From NCBI GenBank assembly GCA_027422505.1, contig JAPQWV010000017.1:18539501-18603500 (forward strand): a DNA stretch of 64,000 nt, read 5' to 3'. Positions 10,294-21,969 of this stretch are shown here, one piece after another. A program made the translations under genes and the position numbers. The DNA is from Craterostigma plantagineum. Its lineage: Eukaryota; Streptophyta; Magnoliopsida; Lamiales; Linderniaceae. Under the pieces are notes generated by a model. The model was not told the DNA's origin, did not search any database, and worked only from the letters and a program-made list of their open reading frames with translations. The first letter of the stretch is position 1, and every line of letters starts with the position of its first letter.

Positions 10294-13243
10294 CTATTTT
10301 AGACCAAACCAAGAACCCAAGTCCTTACGGAAAATACAAATTGTAAGAAATTTCCTAAAATCTACAATTTCCTGTTGTGTCAGATTGGAGACATCGTCAC
10401 CTCGAAACATGAGGCTCATTGCCGCTCGCAACACATGTACGCCGCATTCTCCCCTGAAACGTTACACACTTATACAGAAATCGTCGTAAAAAAAATCATT
10501 TGTAAATAATAATGAATGAACTTACCTTCCTTGCTGTTTGGCGAACCTCGGATGACGCTCAACTTTCCATTTCTTAAATCGTGTCTTGATACATCCCATG
10601 ACGACCAATATCGCCGGGATCATTAATTGAAGTGGCAGCAATGCTTTGTTAAGGTTGCGCATGTCCTTGTCGCAAGACTCGTCGGAGTCGTATATCGTCA
10701 TCGCCTTCTGCCTCCAATCAGCGACGCATAGCACCCAATGTGCTATTGTTTGCACGGGGAAGACGATGCAATCTGCGTTCATCCATGAGATCGACGGCCA
10801 TCTATCCTAAAGTCCTTTCGCGTAATGGGACCATAACGAAAGCATCCCATTTACGACTTTTCCTTTGTCGAAGCCTTCGAGTTCGATACATGTCTTGAAT
10901 GCGTAAGACATGTACGCAACATTCTTAGACGCAAATGAATGGGTCTTCTGCATGTCCAGGAACCCTCTCATTGCTTCATTCATATGCTGAAAAACCAAAA
11001 CAACTTGGGCTTTACAATTATAGTTCATTGCAAAATTAATAGTTCAAGTCGCATACCATGTCATCGAGCCACCTCGTTGGCGTGTATAGATCCTCAAACC
11101 ATCCACGTCTATGCCTCTCGACCAAGCACTCCTTGTACTCGTCGTCAGCCAAGGCCCGTATTTCGCTCTCTATGGCCCCCCACACTAGGATCTTCTTAGA
11201 AATATGGACGTCTACGGCCGATAGACTCGCTTTCATCTGACCGGTCGACGGAGGCTCAGTGAACGGCGACTGCAGCCACTTGGACGGATTCTTCTGCCGC
11301 CCTTCTGGGGTCACGCCGACCACACCTTTACCCCTATCAGCCACCGTCGACTGATCCGCAACCGTCGAATTTTGCAGCATCGACTGATCCCAGTCGAGGC
11401 CCCTCCAAGTAGATGGGTCGACCTCATAAAATGTCTCGCTCTGCGCGCCGTATCCATCGTCCACTTGCTGCGGTGGAACGTAATAATTCCATGGATACTC
11501 ATTTGCCGGCCATCCCCATCCGCTCGAACTGGGTGGATCCCGCCTCGCAAATTGCGTCCACCCAGTCGAAGTCGCCTTGTCGTCTACGATACATATTAAA
11601 TTGTAAGTTACGGCGTGTATTAAATTTGAATTAGGGGTAAAGATAGTTACCGCAACGAGGCGCGTCGGTATGTGTACGACCGGATAAATTCTTCCAATCA
11701 TCCCGAACTCTTGCAACTGATACGCAATGCCACCGATGCTTTCGCCCAGACCTTGCATCGAGTTGAACTGCTCCTCATAGAAGTCGGAGCGTTGATCGTA
11801 ATCGTCTCGGAATTGCGCAAAGCCGTCTCGGAAGTGCGAAAACTCGTTCTCGAGATGCTTGAACCGACCGCTAAGTGCGTCGAAGCCGCTGCTAAACGTG
11901 TCTGCCAAATTCATCGAATCGCCGGTCCACGTGGCGTGCAAATTCGTCATACTGGTCCGATGATGGCCCATACCCGTGCGATGGCCCTGGCATTGGCGGC
12001 GACCTCGGCGGCGTATGGAAGTTGCCTCCATGCATGGACGGCGGGTCGTAGTTATAGCCCATGCCCCTCTCTTCGTCTTGCCGTGACCTGATAGAGAGCT
12101 GAGGGACGGACTCTGCTTCGTAATTGGGTTCGTTTGCCGCCCGTCGGTCAAGATGTCCTACAGCCGCACGACGACTGCACCTAACTTCCACCCCGTCCAT
12201 CAGTAGGCTCGCCACCCTATCCTACACGTCGTCGTGTGGCGCGGCGACCTCGAAGTCGCTGTAGCGAAAATAATCGGCCTGCGTCTCTTCTCCAATCGGC
12301 ACTAGTAGACCTCGTACATCGGACCCGCGCACCGTCTTGGCAACATCCACCAACTTCGGACATCCTTTCCGGGGCCAATTCCTCGTGACCCACCGGCATA
12401 TACGCGGCCTCGCACGCTCCCACTCTCTAAGTTCAGCATATTTCTCAGTGATGGCCGATATGCATTCATATGCTAATATCTGAAGACAAGGAAATAAATT
12501 AATCTTAGCAAACAGACGAAACCCTAAACTCACAATCATTCAAATATAAAACCCTAACCTGAAGTGGATGTACGAATCCACTGATCAGCTTACTTTCCTT
12601 ATTATCGTCAAAATCCTGTTTCAGCGACCGTAGTGCCGCTTTGAAAGCCACGGTCCCCCAAGGGTAACACTCGAAGGCCTCTGAGTCTTCGACTAAGTAA
12701 ACGATCCAAGACGGAAGGGTGGTATCCTTCTTGGAAGGTCGGGGCAGCAAGACGTACCCCGCAAAGTACAGGTTGGCCACTTCAACTTCTCGTCATTGAC
12801 GCGCACCGTGGAGTTGGCAGCCAACTCCTCCAACCGCTGCTTAACGTGCGACAATTTAAGCTTTAGTGCCATTTTCCTCGGGAAATGACGACGGACGAAT
12901 TCATCCGTTTGGTTCACGCCGGTTCGGCTGCGAACTTCAGCCCCGTGATTGGGCAGTACTCTGTTTTTGAAAAACGGAGCGGTTTCTTCCCGACGATCAT
13001 CCAAAGCTCGTCACGATTGTGAAGCTGCGTCTGGCACTTGATGAGATACCACAACAGCTGCGCCGACAAATTGAAATTGGCGGCAGCGTTGACGAGCCTG
13101 CCGAACGGACTCCCTTCCGTAAAAACTGCCAGCTCATCCTCGTTTAGCCAACCAACGATCTCCTCGCTCACTTCGCAGTATCGTGACGTGATATGTAACC
13201 GGTAATCTTTCTCATCGTCGCCTCCGATAATTTGCTTCTTCAA
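10294..13243 (-). pseudogene. MULE-borne Ulp1-like (peptidase C48) gene, disabled
   Basis: On the minus strand the N-terminal part (about 13243-12500) resembles the DUF1985-type domain of plant Ulp1-MULE proteins (PFGRLVNAA, FSKTEYCPITGLKF, LYFAGYVLLPRPSKKD, YPWGTVAF). A variable linker follows (about 12215-11040), then the C-terminal C48 SUMO-protease-like fold: His in HWVLCVADW (10738-10740), Asp in TIYDSDES (10687-10689) and the nucleophile Cys in GECGVHVL (10444-10446). A GT-AG intron at 10454-10525 separates Asp and Cys exons; the stop is TAG at 10294-10296. Defects include frameshifts near 12930 and 12780 and an in-frame TAG at 10807-10809. The catalytic triad is intact. Known relatives process SUMO-like substrates, but activity of MULE copies is unproven. 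Confidence 0.82.
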
Positions 13244-13309
13244 TTGAACCTACAAATCAATAAAAAATTATTACAAATGCTGCGGGAAAATTGCTTATGG
13301 TGAGATAGG

Positions 13310-13890
13310 CCGCCGCGCATGGTCCCCTGCCATGCTGCGCGGAGACCTTGCTATGCCGCGCTGGGGACCCGTGCGTGCCAGCGCGGAGACCCTGCGACAT
13401 AGCACGGGGCCCGTGCTTGCTAGCGCGGGGCCCGTGCTCATGTGCGCTGGAGGTCCTAGCTATGCCGCGCTGGGGACCCTGCGTGCCATAACAAGGGTCT
13501 CCAGCGCACATGAGCACTGGTCCCTGCGCTAACAAGCACGGGCCCCGTGCTATGTCGCAGGGTCCCCGCGCTGGCACGCACGGGTCCCCAGCGCGGCATA
13601 GCAAGGACCTCCAGCGCACATGAGCACGGGTCCCCGCGCTAGCAAGCACGGGCCCCGTGCTATGTCGCAGGGTCCCCGCGCTGGCACGCACGGGTCCCCA
13701 GCGCGGCATAGCAAGGTCTCCAGCGTGCTAGCCAGCACGGGTCCCAGTGAGACAAAGCGCGGGTTAATTGGGGAGGACCCCTGCGCTTTCACACGGATCC
13801 CTGAGATTCAAGACACGGGGCCCCTGCCTGTGCAAGTACGGGTACCCTGCGGCCTAAATTTAGGGTCCCGTGCGATTGTACAGGACGGGG
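13310..13890. repeat. Right GC-rich block with a near-perfect inverted repeat
   Basis: Positions 13341-13450 (from GGAGACCTTGCTATGCCGCG to TGTGCGCTGG) match the reverse complement of 13611-13722 with about one substitution and one indel. The right arm is preceded by a 110-bp direct copy (13501-13610), and the left arm is followed by a partial copy (13451-13490). Transcribed, this would fold into a long GC-rich hairpin. It sits just upstream of the Ulp1-like gene. ORFs on both strands here (to 150 codons) follow from the repeat and are not credible proteins. Confidence 0.88.
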
Positions 13891-14223
13891 CTTCGAAAAA
13901 TAAAAAAATTACCTTCACTGTTTGGGGTCTCGCCTGAATAGCCATGGATTCTGAGCTTCAAATTCGACTGTGAAGAAGAAGAAAAGGGAGAAAGCTTGAT
14001 CGATTTTGCAAAGGGCCCGTGAAGTGAAAGGGTTCTTTCTTATTTACTTTTGCTTTTTCAAAGCTGTAATTTTCGTTAACTGTCGTTGATTGCCATTAAA
14101 AAAGGGTATAAAAGTCTTTTACGCAGAGTAAGTAAGGGTACATTGGTCTTTTATCATTTAGGAGGCTATTTTTTTAACGTTGACGATGTGAAAGGCCATT
14201 TTTTTAAATAATCCTAAATGCTC

Positions 14224-14646
14224 TGTGATTTCTACCATGATTTGGAGAAGGTACGATAATGAAAATGAGAATGCTCTGTGACATTTAATTGTCGAGGACC
14301 AAAATTTTCGCTTGTCACAAATATATATACGACGAAATAGCTAGTTATTTGTGGGTCTCAATCTCCATTATTATTTGTTCAAGTATTAATTAATACACGG
14401 GTTGGCTCAACCATGAATGTCACATCCTTATATTTTCAGGGGTAATGCCGATGAGACCTTATCGGTAGCGAATATTATAAGTTTTATTCAATTCCAATAG
14501 AGCACGAATCAATTAAAACAGAGTGCTGTGCTAGTATAACATGCGTTGCTATAATTGTCTGAAAAAGATTAAATGTTACAGAAGGAGAAGTGCATACACA
14601 TCGGTAGACATAATAAATGCTGGTATATATATATAGAAAACATTAA
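14224..14646. other. Intergenic DNA between two transposons
   Basis: AT-rich, no gene. The sequence ATGCTCTGTGA recurs at 14217 and 14270, the first at the MULE target site. Nothing else is supported. Confidence 0.4.
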
Positions 14647-15527
14647 GGGCCGGTTGTTTGTGGTGATCCACCGTTACGCTAGTAATTGGAATATCACCGG
14701 AATGTGGGTGAAAGTAATTTGTCATCATTGTGCTTGTTTCGGGTGATATTTCATTTTACAAATCAGGAGTATTTTGTTTGCTTAATCATAGTGATATGTA
14801 GGCTGATATTTTGTAAATATCACCTTATGATATTATTCAAATAATGTTGATATTATTTTTAAGGCGGTATTTGACATTGTATAATTAATATTTAAATATA
14901 CGTTTTAATTTTTAGCATTACTTATAATTTTTCAATATAACTTTTAATATAAATATTAAATACTTTTATAAAACTAATATATTTTTAAGTATTAAACACA
15001 TTCCCAAACTCAAAAAAAATTGAAATATTCTTTTTCCCACTAACTTTTATATTGTGCCAATACCCCCAAATATCTTATAAAATTTGTAAACTAGACGACT
15101 TTAATATTGTTGGGCTATTAGGGAGGATTATGGGGTTAGAGTTAATTAAAGCAGTGTTTGGTTGGAGGGTATTTAAACATGAGGTTTAGTTAATACCCTT
15201 TTAATACCCAAATAAGATAGTAATTAAAGCTACATCTCCGAGAGAATTACGCAAACGATGTTATTTTGAGAATGGAATTACAAAACTAGTTAAGTTTTTA
15301 AACCTATTACAAAACTAACCAACTTTTTTAACTATTTTTATTTTCATTTTAACCGTCAAAATACTAAAAATTACAAATTTCACTATTGTTATCTTCAAAT
15401 AGCACAACACTTGTTACTAATTAAAATTTTTACCCCAACTTACTTTAACTCAAATATATTAAAAATATATTACTTAGAGAAATAGTCAAAAGAAAAATAA
15501 AATTACTTTTCGTGACCTACTCCTCCC

Positions 15528-16065
15528 TAGAGCTGTCAAAATAGCCCGCGGCCCGCCCCACCCTGCCTATGGGGCGGGCTGGGCTGGAACTTTGGCGGGC
15601 CTAAACGGGCCAGCCCGCGCGGGCCGCGGGCTAGGAGGGGCGGGGCGGTCCCCACCGGCCATATATTTTTTTATTAATTTATTTTATAAATTTAATATAT
15701 ATTTATTTAAATAGAGGAACTATTTAATGATTTTATTTATAATTAATGATGCATTTATTAATTAATACATAATTAATGTATATTTAAATATTATAATTAA
15801 ATAATTAATGATGCATTTATTAATTAATACATAATTAATTTATATTTGAATATCATAATTATATAAATTATTCTTAATTGATTAAAACGTTTTAATTAAA
15901 AAATTTAAAAAAAGTTCATCGCGGGCGGGCCGGCACGCTGGCGGGGCGGGCTGGTCTTCAGTTTTGAAGGCCCGCCACATGGCGGGCCAGCCCGCCTCGC
16001 CTCGCCAAGCAGCGGGCTTTGGCTGGCCGGCCAGCCCGCCCCGGCCCGGCCCATTGACAGCTCTA
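15528..16065. mobile_element. GC-ended non-autonomous hAT in the left fold-back arm
   Basis: Termini TAGAGCTGTCAAAA and TTGACAGCTCTA, flanked by a perfect 8-bp duplication CTCCTCCC (15520-15527, 16066-16073). Each end carries about 120 bp of GGCGGGC/GCCCGCC repeats and the core is extremely AT-rich with a duplicated ATTAATGATGCATTTATTAA segment. The right arm of the host fold-back element retains the uninterrupted sequence, confirming the exact insertion point. Confidence 0.95.
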
Positions 16066-16089
16066 CTCCTCCCACGTGAGTTCGATATC

Positions 16090-16775
16090 TAGAGCTGTCA
16101 AAATGGACCGGCGGGCCAGGCCGGGACGTAGCACGCCAAAGCCCGCCATGGGCCCAGGCGGGCACAGGTAAGCCCGTCGTTTGGCAGGCCTGAAAATTGA
16201 AGGCCCGCCCCACCCAAATTTAAAAAAAAATCAAAAAGGAAATTATAAAGTCAATGTAAATAAAATATTTAAGCTCAAAATTAATTCTCATTAAATCTAA
16301 TCTCGTAATAATAATTTATTTATATTATTAAACTTGAGTAAATGAAATCGGAGCTAAAAAATAGTAACATACCTATATAATTTATTTATATAAAATATTC
16401 AATAAAAAATATCATACTTGAGCCCGCAATGAATTATAATTTGATATTTTGTTTATTAAATATTGATATAAATAAATTATATAGGTATGTTAGTATTTTT
16501 AGCTCCGATTTTTAATTTACTCAAATTTAATAATATAATGCGTTATTCTTACGAGATTAGATTTAATTAGAATTATTTTCGAGCTTAAATATTTAATTTT
16601 TTATAATTTTGTCTATTTTATTTTGATTTTTTCTTTTTTTTGAATTTTTTTAATTTGGGCAGGGCGGGCCTTCAATTTCCAGGCCTGTCAAACGGCGGGC
16701 TTACCCGCCCCGCCCATGACGGGCTTTGGCGGGCTACATCCCGGCCCGGCCCGCCGACCCGTTTTGACAGCTCTA
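16090..16775. mobile_element. Second GC-ended hAT-like element at the centre of the fold-back
   Basis: Same terminal family as the neighbour (TAGAGCTGTCAAAATGG and GTTTTGACAGCTCTA) with GGCGGGC-rich ends. The AT-rich interior is itself an imperfect inverted repeat (for example CTCGTAATAATAATTTATTTAT near 16303 against the complement near 16550). It sits between the palindromic flanks GTTCGATATC and GATATCGAAC, exactly at the hairpin tip of the host element. A GATATC direct repeat of 6 bp is seen, but because the target is a palindrome the true duplication length is ambiguous. Confidence 0.8.
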
Positions 16776-17775
16776 GATATCGAACTCACGTGGGAGAAGT
16801 AGGTCACGGTCACGCCAAGTAATTTTATTTTTCTTTTGATTATTTCTTTTAATAAAACATTTTTAATATATATGAGTTAAATAAATTGGGGTAAAAATTT
16901 AATTATGTTAACAAGTGTTGTGCTATTTGAAGATAACAATAGTGAAATTTGTAATTTTAAGTATTTTGGTGGTTGTAATTAAATTAAAATAGTTAGAATT
17001 ACAAAAAAATGATTAGTTTTGTAATAGGTTTAAAAACTCAACTAGTTTTGCAATTACATTCTCAAAATAGCATCATTTGTGTAATTCTCTCCTACATCTC
17101 CCCTACATTTAGCTAAACTCGGACATTTATGATAAAATTACCCTTTATTTACAAATATTAAATTCAAAATACGGGTAAAATTGTTATTTAATCTAATTAA
17201 ACTTAAAACAATCTAAAATCATCCACCCAACCCAGCAGAGATTATAACTAAATCCATAAACCAAACACTCTAAAAATGCATACCCTCCATTATTTAAATC
17301 CAACTAAAGCTAATACCCTCTAAACTCATCCTCCCTACCAAACCGACCTAAGAGTTAAGATCGTATTGAAATTATATTTAGATATTGATGTTTTAGTCAA
17401 CAATGTTCTTTATTTTTTTAATCAAAACTTAAATTATTATTTAGATTATTTCAAATTAAATTGTCTATTTTCGGTCAAGAACAGCCGCAAACAAACATTA
17501 CGATTTAATATTAATGATTGTCATAATATTAATGGGCATTATATAAGAAAATATGATACTGATATGTGAGATTTTATTCTCCAATTAGGGTTGTTTGTTT
17601 TGGGGTGATCCTCCAAAACATCACCGTAATCCTCCCATTGTTTCCTCATCACCGTGTTTGTTTATCAGGGGTGATGAGTCATCACCGTGATGGACGATCA
17701 CCGACGTGATCAAAAGGGGGTGACATTCCATCTTTTGGATCACCCCAAAAAGCAGGGTGATCCTCCATCACCGTG

Positions 17776-18910
17776 TGTTAGGATCGGTTTACGCGTTTAG
17801 AGGGGGGTGAATAAACGCTTGACACCTTTTTCGGTAGTTAACCGGTTAGGGCTAATATCGGTACTTGATCGATCTCTGTGTGTTATGTGCAGAACTTGTA
17901 GGTTGGTTATGAATCAAAACCGATAGACGATGTGATGTGTTAGTGTGTGTGTGGACGAGGAGAACCAGTTTGTTTCTGGAAGTTCGGAGTTAAATCTCCT
18001 ACGTCTCCCCTTCTTCCTCGCGAGGAAGGTTCACTAGACTTCAGTTATACACTCACAGTACAACCTATCCGGCTGCCCTCAGCCTTATCTAGTGAATCCC
18101 TAGGCAGTCGTAAAATACAGTCCACCTACTTCAACAGCTTTTTACAGTCCGTCGGAGAAACAGAAACTCACTTACTTAATCAAAACATATTATCGTACAG
18201 TGAGGACAACACTTTCAAATTACTTGCTTTGCTTTGAATCTTGTCTTTTTGATTTTTCGTGGCTGAGTGTCGTGTCTTCTTCAGTGTCTCTTCTATGATA
18301 TATATACTTGTTCTTTGATGAAGAAGACCGTTGTGAAATAGCTCCAAGTGCTGGACTGTGCATTAAATGCACTTTACCCAAAATGGGTACTGTCCGGTCT
18401 TGGCTGCAGTTCATACTGTCCCATTTGTTTTTTCCATTTTAAGCTTGGCTTGACTTCGGCATGGCTCCTCATGGCAGCCTTGCATTAAACACTTCATCAG
18501 AGGTTTTTCATTATCCCGCCTTGAGTAAACTTGAATCTTTGTATACGTGGCACGTTTGGTAGCTGAACTCCGGTCTTGGCACTTGTTGGTCCGATATCTG
18601 AGTTCTGGTCTTTGCTCATGGCAGGTCCGGTGTATGTATTTCGGTCTGAGGCACGTTTGTGACCTTCTTACTAATGTTCAGTCTTATGTCCTTCTGACTT
18701 TTATCCGGTCTTTTGCACACATGTGATCTGGTGACTGGCATCCGGTCTTTTACACACATGTGATCTACTCACTGGCATCCGGTCTTTTACACACATGTGA
18801 TCTGCTGACTGACATCCGGTCTTTTAGTCTTCTTCTAACCGGTATACTTAATCGTTTGGACAATCACCAAAACTGCTTAATCTGAATTCTTTGATTCACG
18901 ATTTCTAACA
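17776..18910 (-). repeat. 3' LTR of the gag-only element
   Basis: 1,135 bp, TG...CA. It contains three full copies plus a partial of a 37-bp tandem unit starting TCCGGTCTTTTNCACACATG (about 18706-18830). About 30 substitutions separate it from the partner LTR. Confidence 0.9.
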
Positions 18911-18923
18911 ATTTCTCCCTTTT
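18911..18923 (-). other. Polypurine tract of the gag-only element
   Basis: On the minus strand AAAAAGGGAGAAAT abuts the 3' LTR, the expected position of the second-strand DNA primer. Confidence 0.65.
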
Positions 18924-21900
18924 TGGTGATTGTCAAAACTCAACGAAGCAGAAAGGTATTTATTATATCAAAGGAGATTTGATACATAGACTACCGATCT
19001 ATTACAACCGTTGTTATCCTAGCTATTCCTTAGATATGCTAAACTTCTTCGATCTTCCGGTTGATGGCGTCGTCCGGTCTGTCTGGTACGTCCCGGTCTG
19101 CCTTCTGCTTCCCCTTAGTACTGTCGTAGCTCCATCTGCCCTTTTCTCCTCAGCTAGCAGCACTCTTCTTCCCACAGCTTTTTTTACAACCGGTATTATA
19201 GATACGCGACAGTTCTTCGATCTTTCGGTTGTTGGCATCCCAGCTCTCTCTGGTAGGGCTGGTTTGCCTGCTGCTTCGTTCAGCACTGTCATCTGCCCGT
19301 TCTCCTTGGACTGGCAGTACTCTTCTTCCCCCTTTTTGACAATCACTCGTCCGGTATGAGGGAAGGTAGTCATTGTACAAGAGAGCCATCATTACCGTTG
19401 TTCTCTCCTTCTGAAGCACAATGTATTCGGTAGCTCTGCAACTGCGCTGGTGACTCTTAAAAGAGGATCGCTCAGTGCTGACGAAACACTTAAAGGTCTG
19501 AAGAAATCTTCTTCCGAGCCGTCCCGTCTTAGCAGTGCTCAGAGCTCCGGTATCCCCGGTACCCACGCCCTGTCGAGGGTTTCTTCGAGGAATCGAATGT
19601 TGCTTCGAGGTGATTTTTGCTTGTGTCTTCCTCGTAAAGCGCAGCGAATCCGATAGGAGCCGGTATCCGGGTATACGCCTGGCATGGCATTCAATCCCGG
19701 GTAATCGGTTCCCTATTCCAGTCCCGTTCCTTGATGGATTCTCGACCTGTCTTTTTTGAGAGGCTGGTAGGAGCGGTAAGATATCCCATGGCTTCTCAAC
19801 CGCTCGGCTACTACGCTGTCTCTTGGTGGGTCGATGGTCTACAAGGGACTGGAGGGGCGCCATCTTCTCCTTTGGGTCCTTGTAGTACCAGGATGGATCG
19901 CCCGGTCTGCGGCATCTTTTGTTCAGCTCTGTGTGGGAAGCTGAGGACTGGGTACATCTTCTCCAACTCGTCGAATACTCAGAGAGCATCCCAGAGCTCG
20001 CCTTCTGTGCCGTCGGACTTGTTTTAGAAAGCCTGCTAGTCCAAAGCAGCGTCTTTGTAGTTTCGTTTGACCGCCACGAGGTCTTTGAATCCCTAATGGG
20101 TGGATCTGCATCCAGTTTGTTGTAAATACTGCTTTGAGGTGATTAGATAAGAAAACTGGACTTGGACTTGTTAGACGTTTTCTGGTTGTAAGGCTTATCC
20201 TGACTGAGGGTGGTGGATGTTTCGGTGGTTTAGGCATTTTGAACTTAATCGATGTTGAGTGGCTGGGAATTTGAAGAAGGTCATGAGGTCCTTAAATAGC
20301 CGAAGATTTCCTGTCGATTTGTGTCACTGGTGCGTCGGAACTTTATGTTTTGTCCGGTGACAGAGATTCGTTGATGACATGACTATTCACCTTCTCAAAT
20401 AAGCTGCAAGTTTCAAGGCCAGCTGTACTAGACCCAATAATATGTGCATTGATGACGCGCAGTTATCGACGAGGCTCGGTCTTTATCCGCCCAGTAAGAA
20501 TCATATGCTTATCCATCGGTCGGTTAAGGATAGTTCCAGTTTCAGAATGGCTTTAAGGTAAGTCAGACACTTAGACAAAGTGTAGATTTTGCTGTGAGAC
20601 ACGGTCGGTTGGTCGTTCCCATATCCAGTCTCTCCTTCTTGATTGTACTGCTTTCGATTATCTTCACCGGTTTGACAGCCTTGGTACTTCCGCTCTATTG
20701 CCTCTTAAAGTTGCAACTTCCGTCTTATTTCTGAGTTTTAGTCTTCTAGACACTTGCTTGTTGATCCATGTTTGTTGATTTCCTGACTGATTTTGCTTCT
20801 TTAGGATCTGAAACTACATTCAGTCATTTAGTCTGCTGAGAAACAATCTCCGTGTAGAGCCTCCTGATGCCATTTATCTGGAACTGTGGTTATTTCCTAA
20901 ACCGATCGCCCTTTATGTACTTGAGTTCCAAAAGCTGGATGAATCTTCCACACATTCCCTGTATTGCACCTTCTGTGGATGATTTCGTCTTCAGAGAGTA
21001 TTTCAACCCTGTTTGTATTTTTGAGCGTTTCCCCTTCTCAAGACTGATTCAGTTTCTTCTGGTGAATTCCCCCTTAGTGTGTATTTCCAACAGTTGTTCC
21101 GACGAGTCGCCAGACTGATTGCCTTTCTTGCATTGATCATCCCTTGAAAGCTGTTTGGTTTTCTGAGAATACTTCTTCCTTCCACTTGAAGCGTTCCCCC
21201 ACAGTTGACTCCTTTTGATGTGAGCTGCTTGTGATACACTGCGCCGGTTTCTTCTGGATAGATAGTGTGCTTTTGAAATCGGTTGATTCCTATACTGCTT
21301 GATTTTCCCAGTTCGGAACTTCTTTTCTGGCGTCTTGACTGATTACCGTTGCTTTGACATTTTGATCGTCTTTTTGCTCTTATCAATCATCCGATTCTCT
21401 TTCTTTGTTGCACCATTACCTAAACTTACCTGCTAGTAGGTGACTCACAGCACATGCTATGGTCCTCAAGGTATAACACTAGTGCAAGGTTTAGAGAGGT
21501 TAGTTTTTATCCACTTTCCCTTCATGTATACTAGTGATGAAGGTGGATCATTAACGAGATTGTTTCCAATTAATTATAGGAAGGTTTAGAGTCTTAGATG
21601 ATTTATTTCTTGTTTTATGGATTCATCGGTAACCAACCGTATTGAACTGTAAGCTCTTGCTTATATCAATTCAGATTGTCGATCTTGTTGGTTCATCATC
21701 CGGTTGTATGGTTATATCTTAGTTTTAATAAGACGGTCTAATTATCTTTACATCTTTACCTTGATACCTATCTCAAAGGTAAATGTTAGCTTGGCACATG
21801 GTTCGCTCTCAGCGAGAGTCCTTTTCTCCCTGGGCATGTGCTGACAGCATCTGCTGTCTAGTAATTAGCAGAACCGATTGAGTTCCTGCAAGCATTCCTG

Positions 21901-21969
21901 CAAGAAAAGACATAGTCCTTGGTACCCAAACCTTTTTGGGTCCGGTCAGAGATTAGTACCTTAGGTATC
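18924..21969 (-). other. Internal non-gag region of the gag-only element
   Basis: About 3 kb between the gag remnant and the polypurine tract. It is rich in CCGGTCTT-like words also found in the LTRs. The longest open frame (minus, 19150-19989, 279 codons) is rich in Arg and Ser and shows no motif I recognise. Reverse transcriptase (YVDD), integrase and protease signatures were sought by eye and not found. It is best seen as the non-coding or orphan-ORF part of a non-autonomous element. Confidence 0.55.

Larger units (their letters stand above)
4686..14214. mobile_element. Mutator-like element (MULE) carrying transposase and a Ulp1-like gene
   Basis: The outer ends are short imperfect inverted repeats: GGGTCTTTTAAAAAAATGGC at the left, and in reverse complement at the right GGATTATTTAAAAAAATGGC. 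The element is flanked by a perfect 9-bp target duplication TAAATGCTC (4677-4685 and 14215-14223). Inside, from left to right, are a GC-rich repeat block, a TTAGGG-type motif array, a mudrA-like transposase (plus), more GC-rich repeats with a nested hAT, a convergent Ulp1/C48 protease-like gene (minus), and a GC-rich inverted-repeat block. The gene pairing matches the known plant Kaonashi-type MULEs that captured a ULP1 gene. Both genes are broken, so this copy cannot move by itself. Confidence 0.9.
15240..17091. mobile_element. Fold-back MULE-type element (copy 1) with nested hAT elements
   Basis: The ends are GAGAGAATTACG...GTAATTCTCTC, flanked by a perfect 10-bp target duplication CTACATCTCC (15230-15239 and 17092-17101). 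The arms of about 300 bp (15240-15527 plus 16074-16089, and 16776-17091) are imperfect inverted repeats of each other over their full length, so the ancestral element was almost entirely a hairpin. Long terminal inverted repeats and a 9-11-bp duplication point to the Mutator superfamily. A second copy lies at 40898-42191. No coding capacity. Confidence 0.9.
14647..17348. mobile_element. Possible older Harbinger-like element hosting the fold-back MULE
   Basis: The left end GGGCCGGTTGTTTG follows TAA, and the right end read in reverse complement GGTCGGTTTGGTAG follows the complement of another TAA, which would suit a 3-bp TAA duplication. Inner stretches TAGGGAGGATTATGGGGTTA (15118) and, in reverse complement, TAGGGAGGATGAGTTTAGAG (about 17337) are also alike, so two different boundaries are possible. 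Terminus identity is modest and the assignment is tentative. Confidence 0.3.

Noticed and set aside
11372..12091. Plus-strand ORFs opposite the Ulp1-like gene
   Set aside because: Shadows; the minus strand carries the domain order and splice sites.
13257..13709. 150-codon minus-strand frame and a 66-codon plus-strand frame in the GC-rich block
   Set aside because: Both arise from the same inverted tandem repeat and are low-complexity translations; no start context, domain or splice support.
19150..19989. 279-codon minus-strand ORF as a host gene
   Set aside because: It lies inside the gag-only LTR element, has no recognised motif and a composition like its surroundings.
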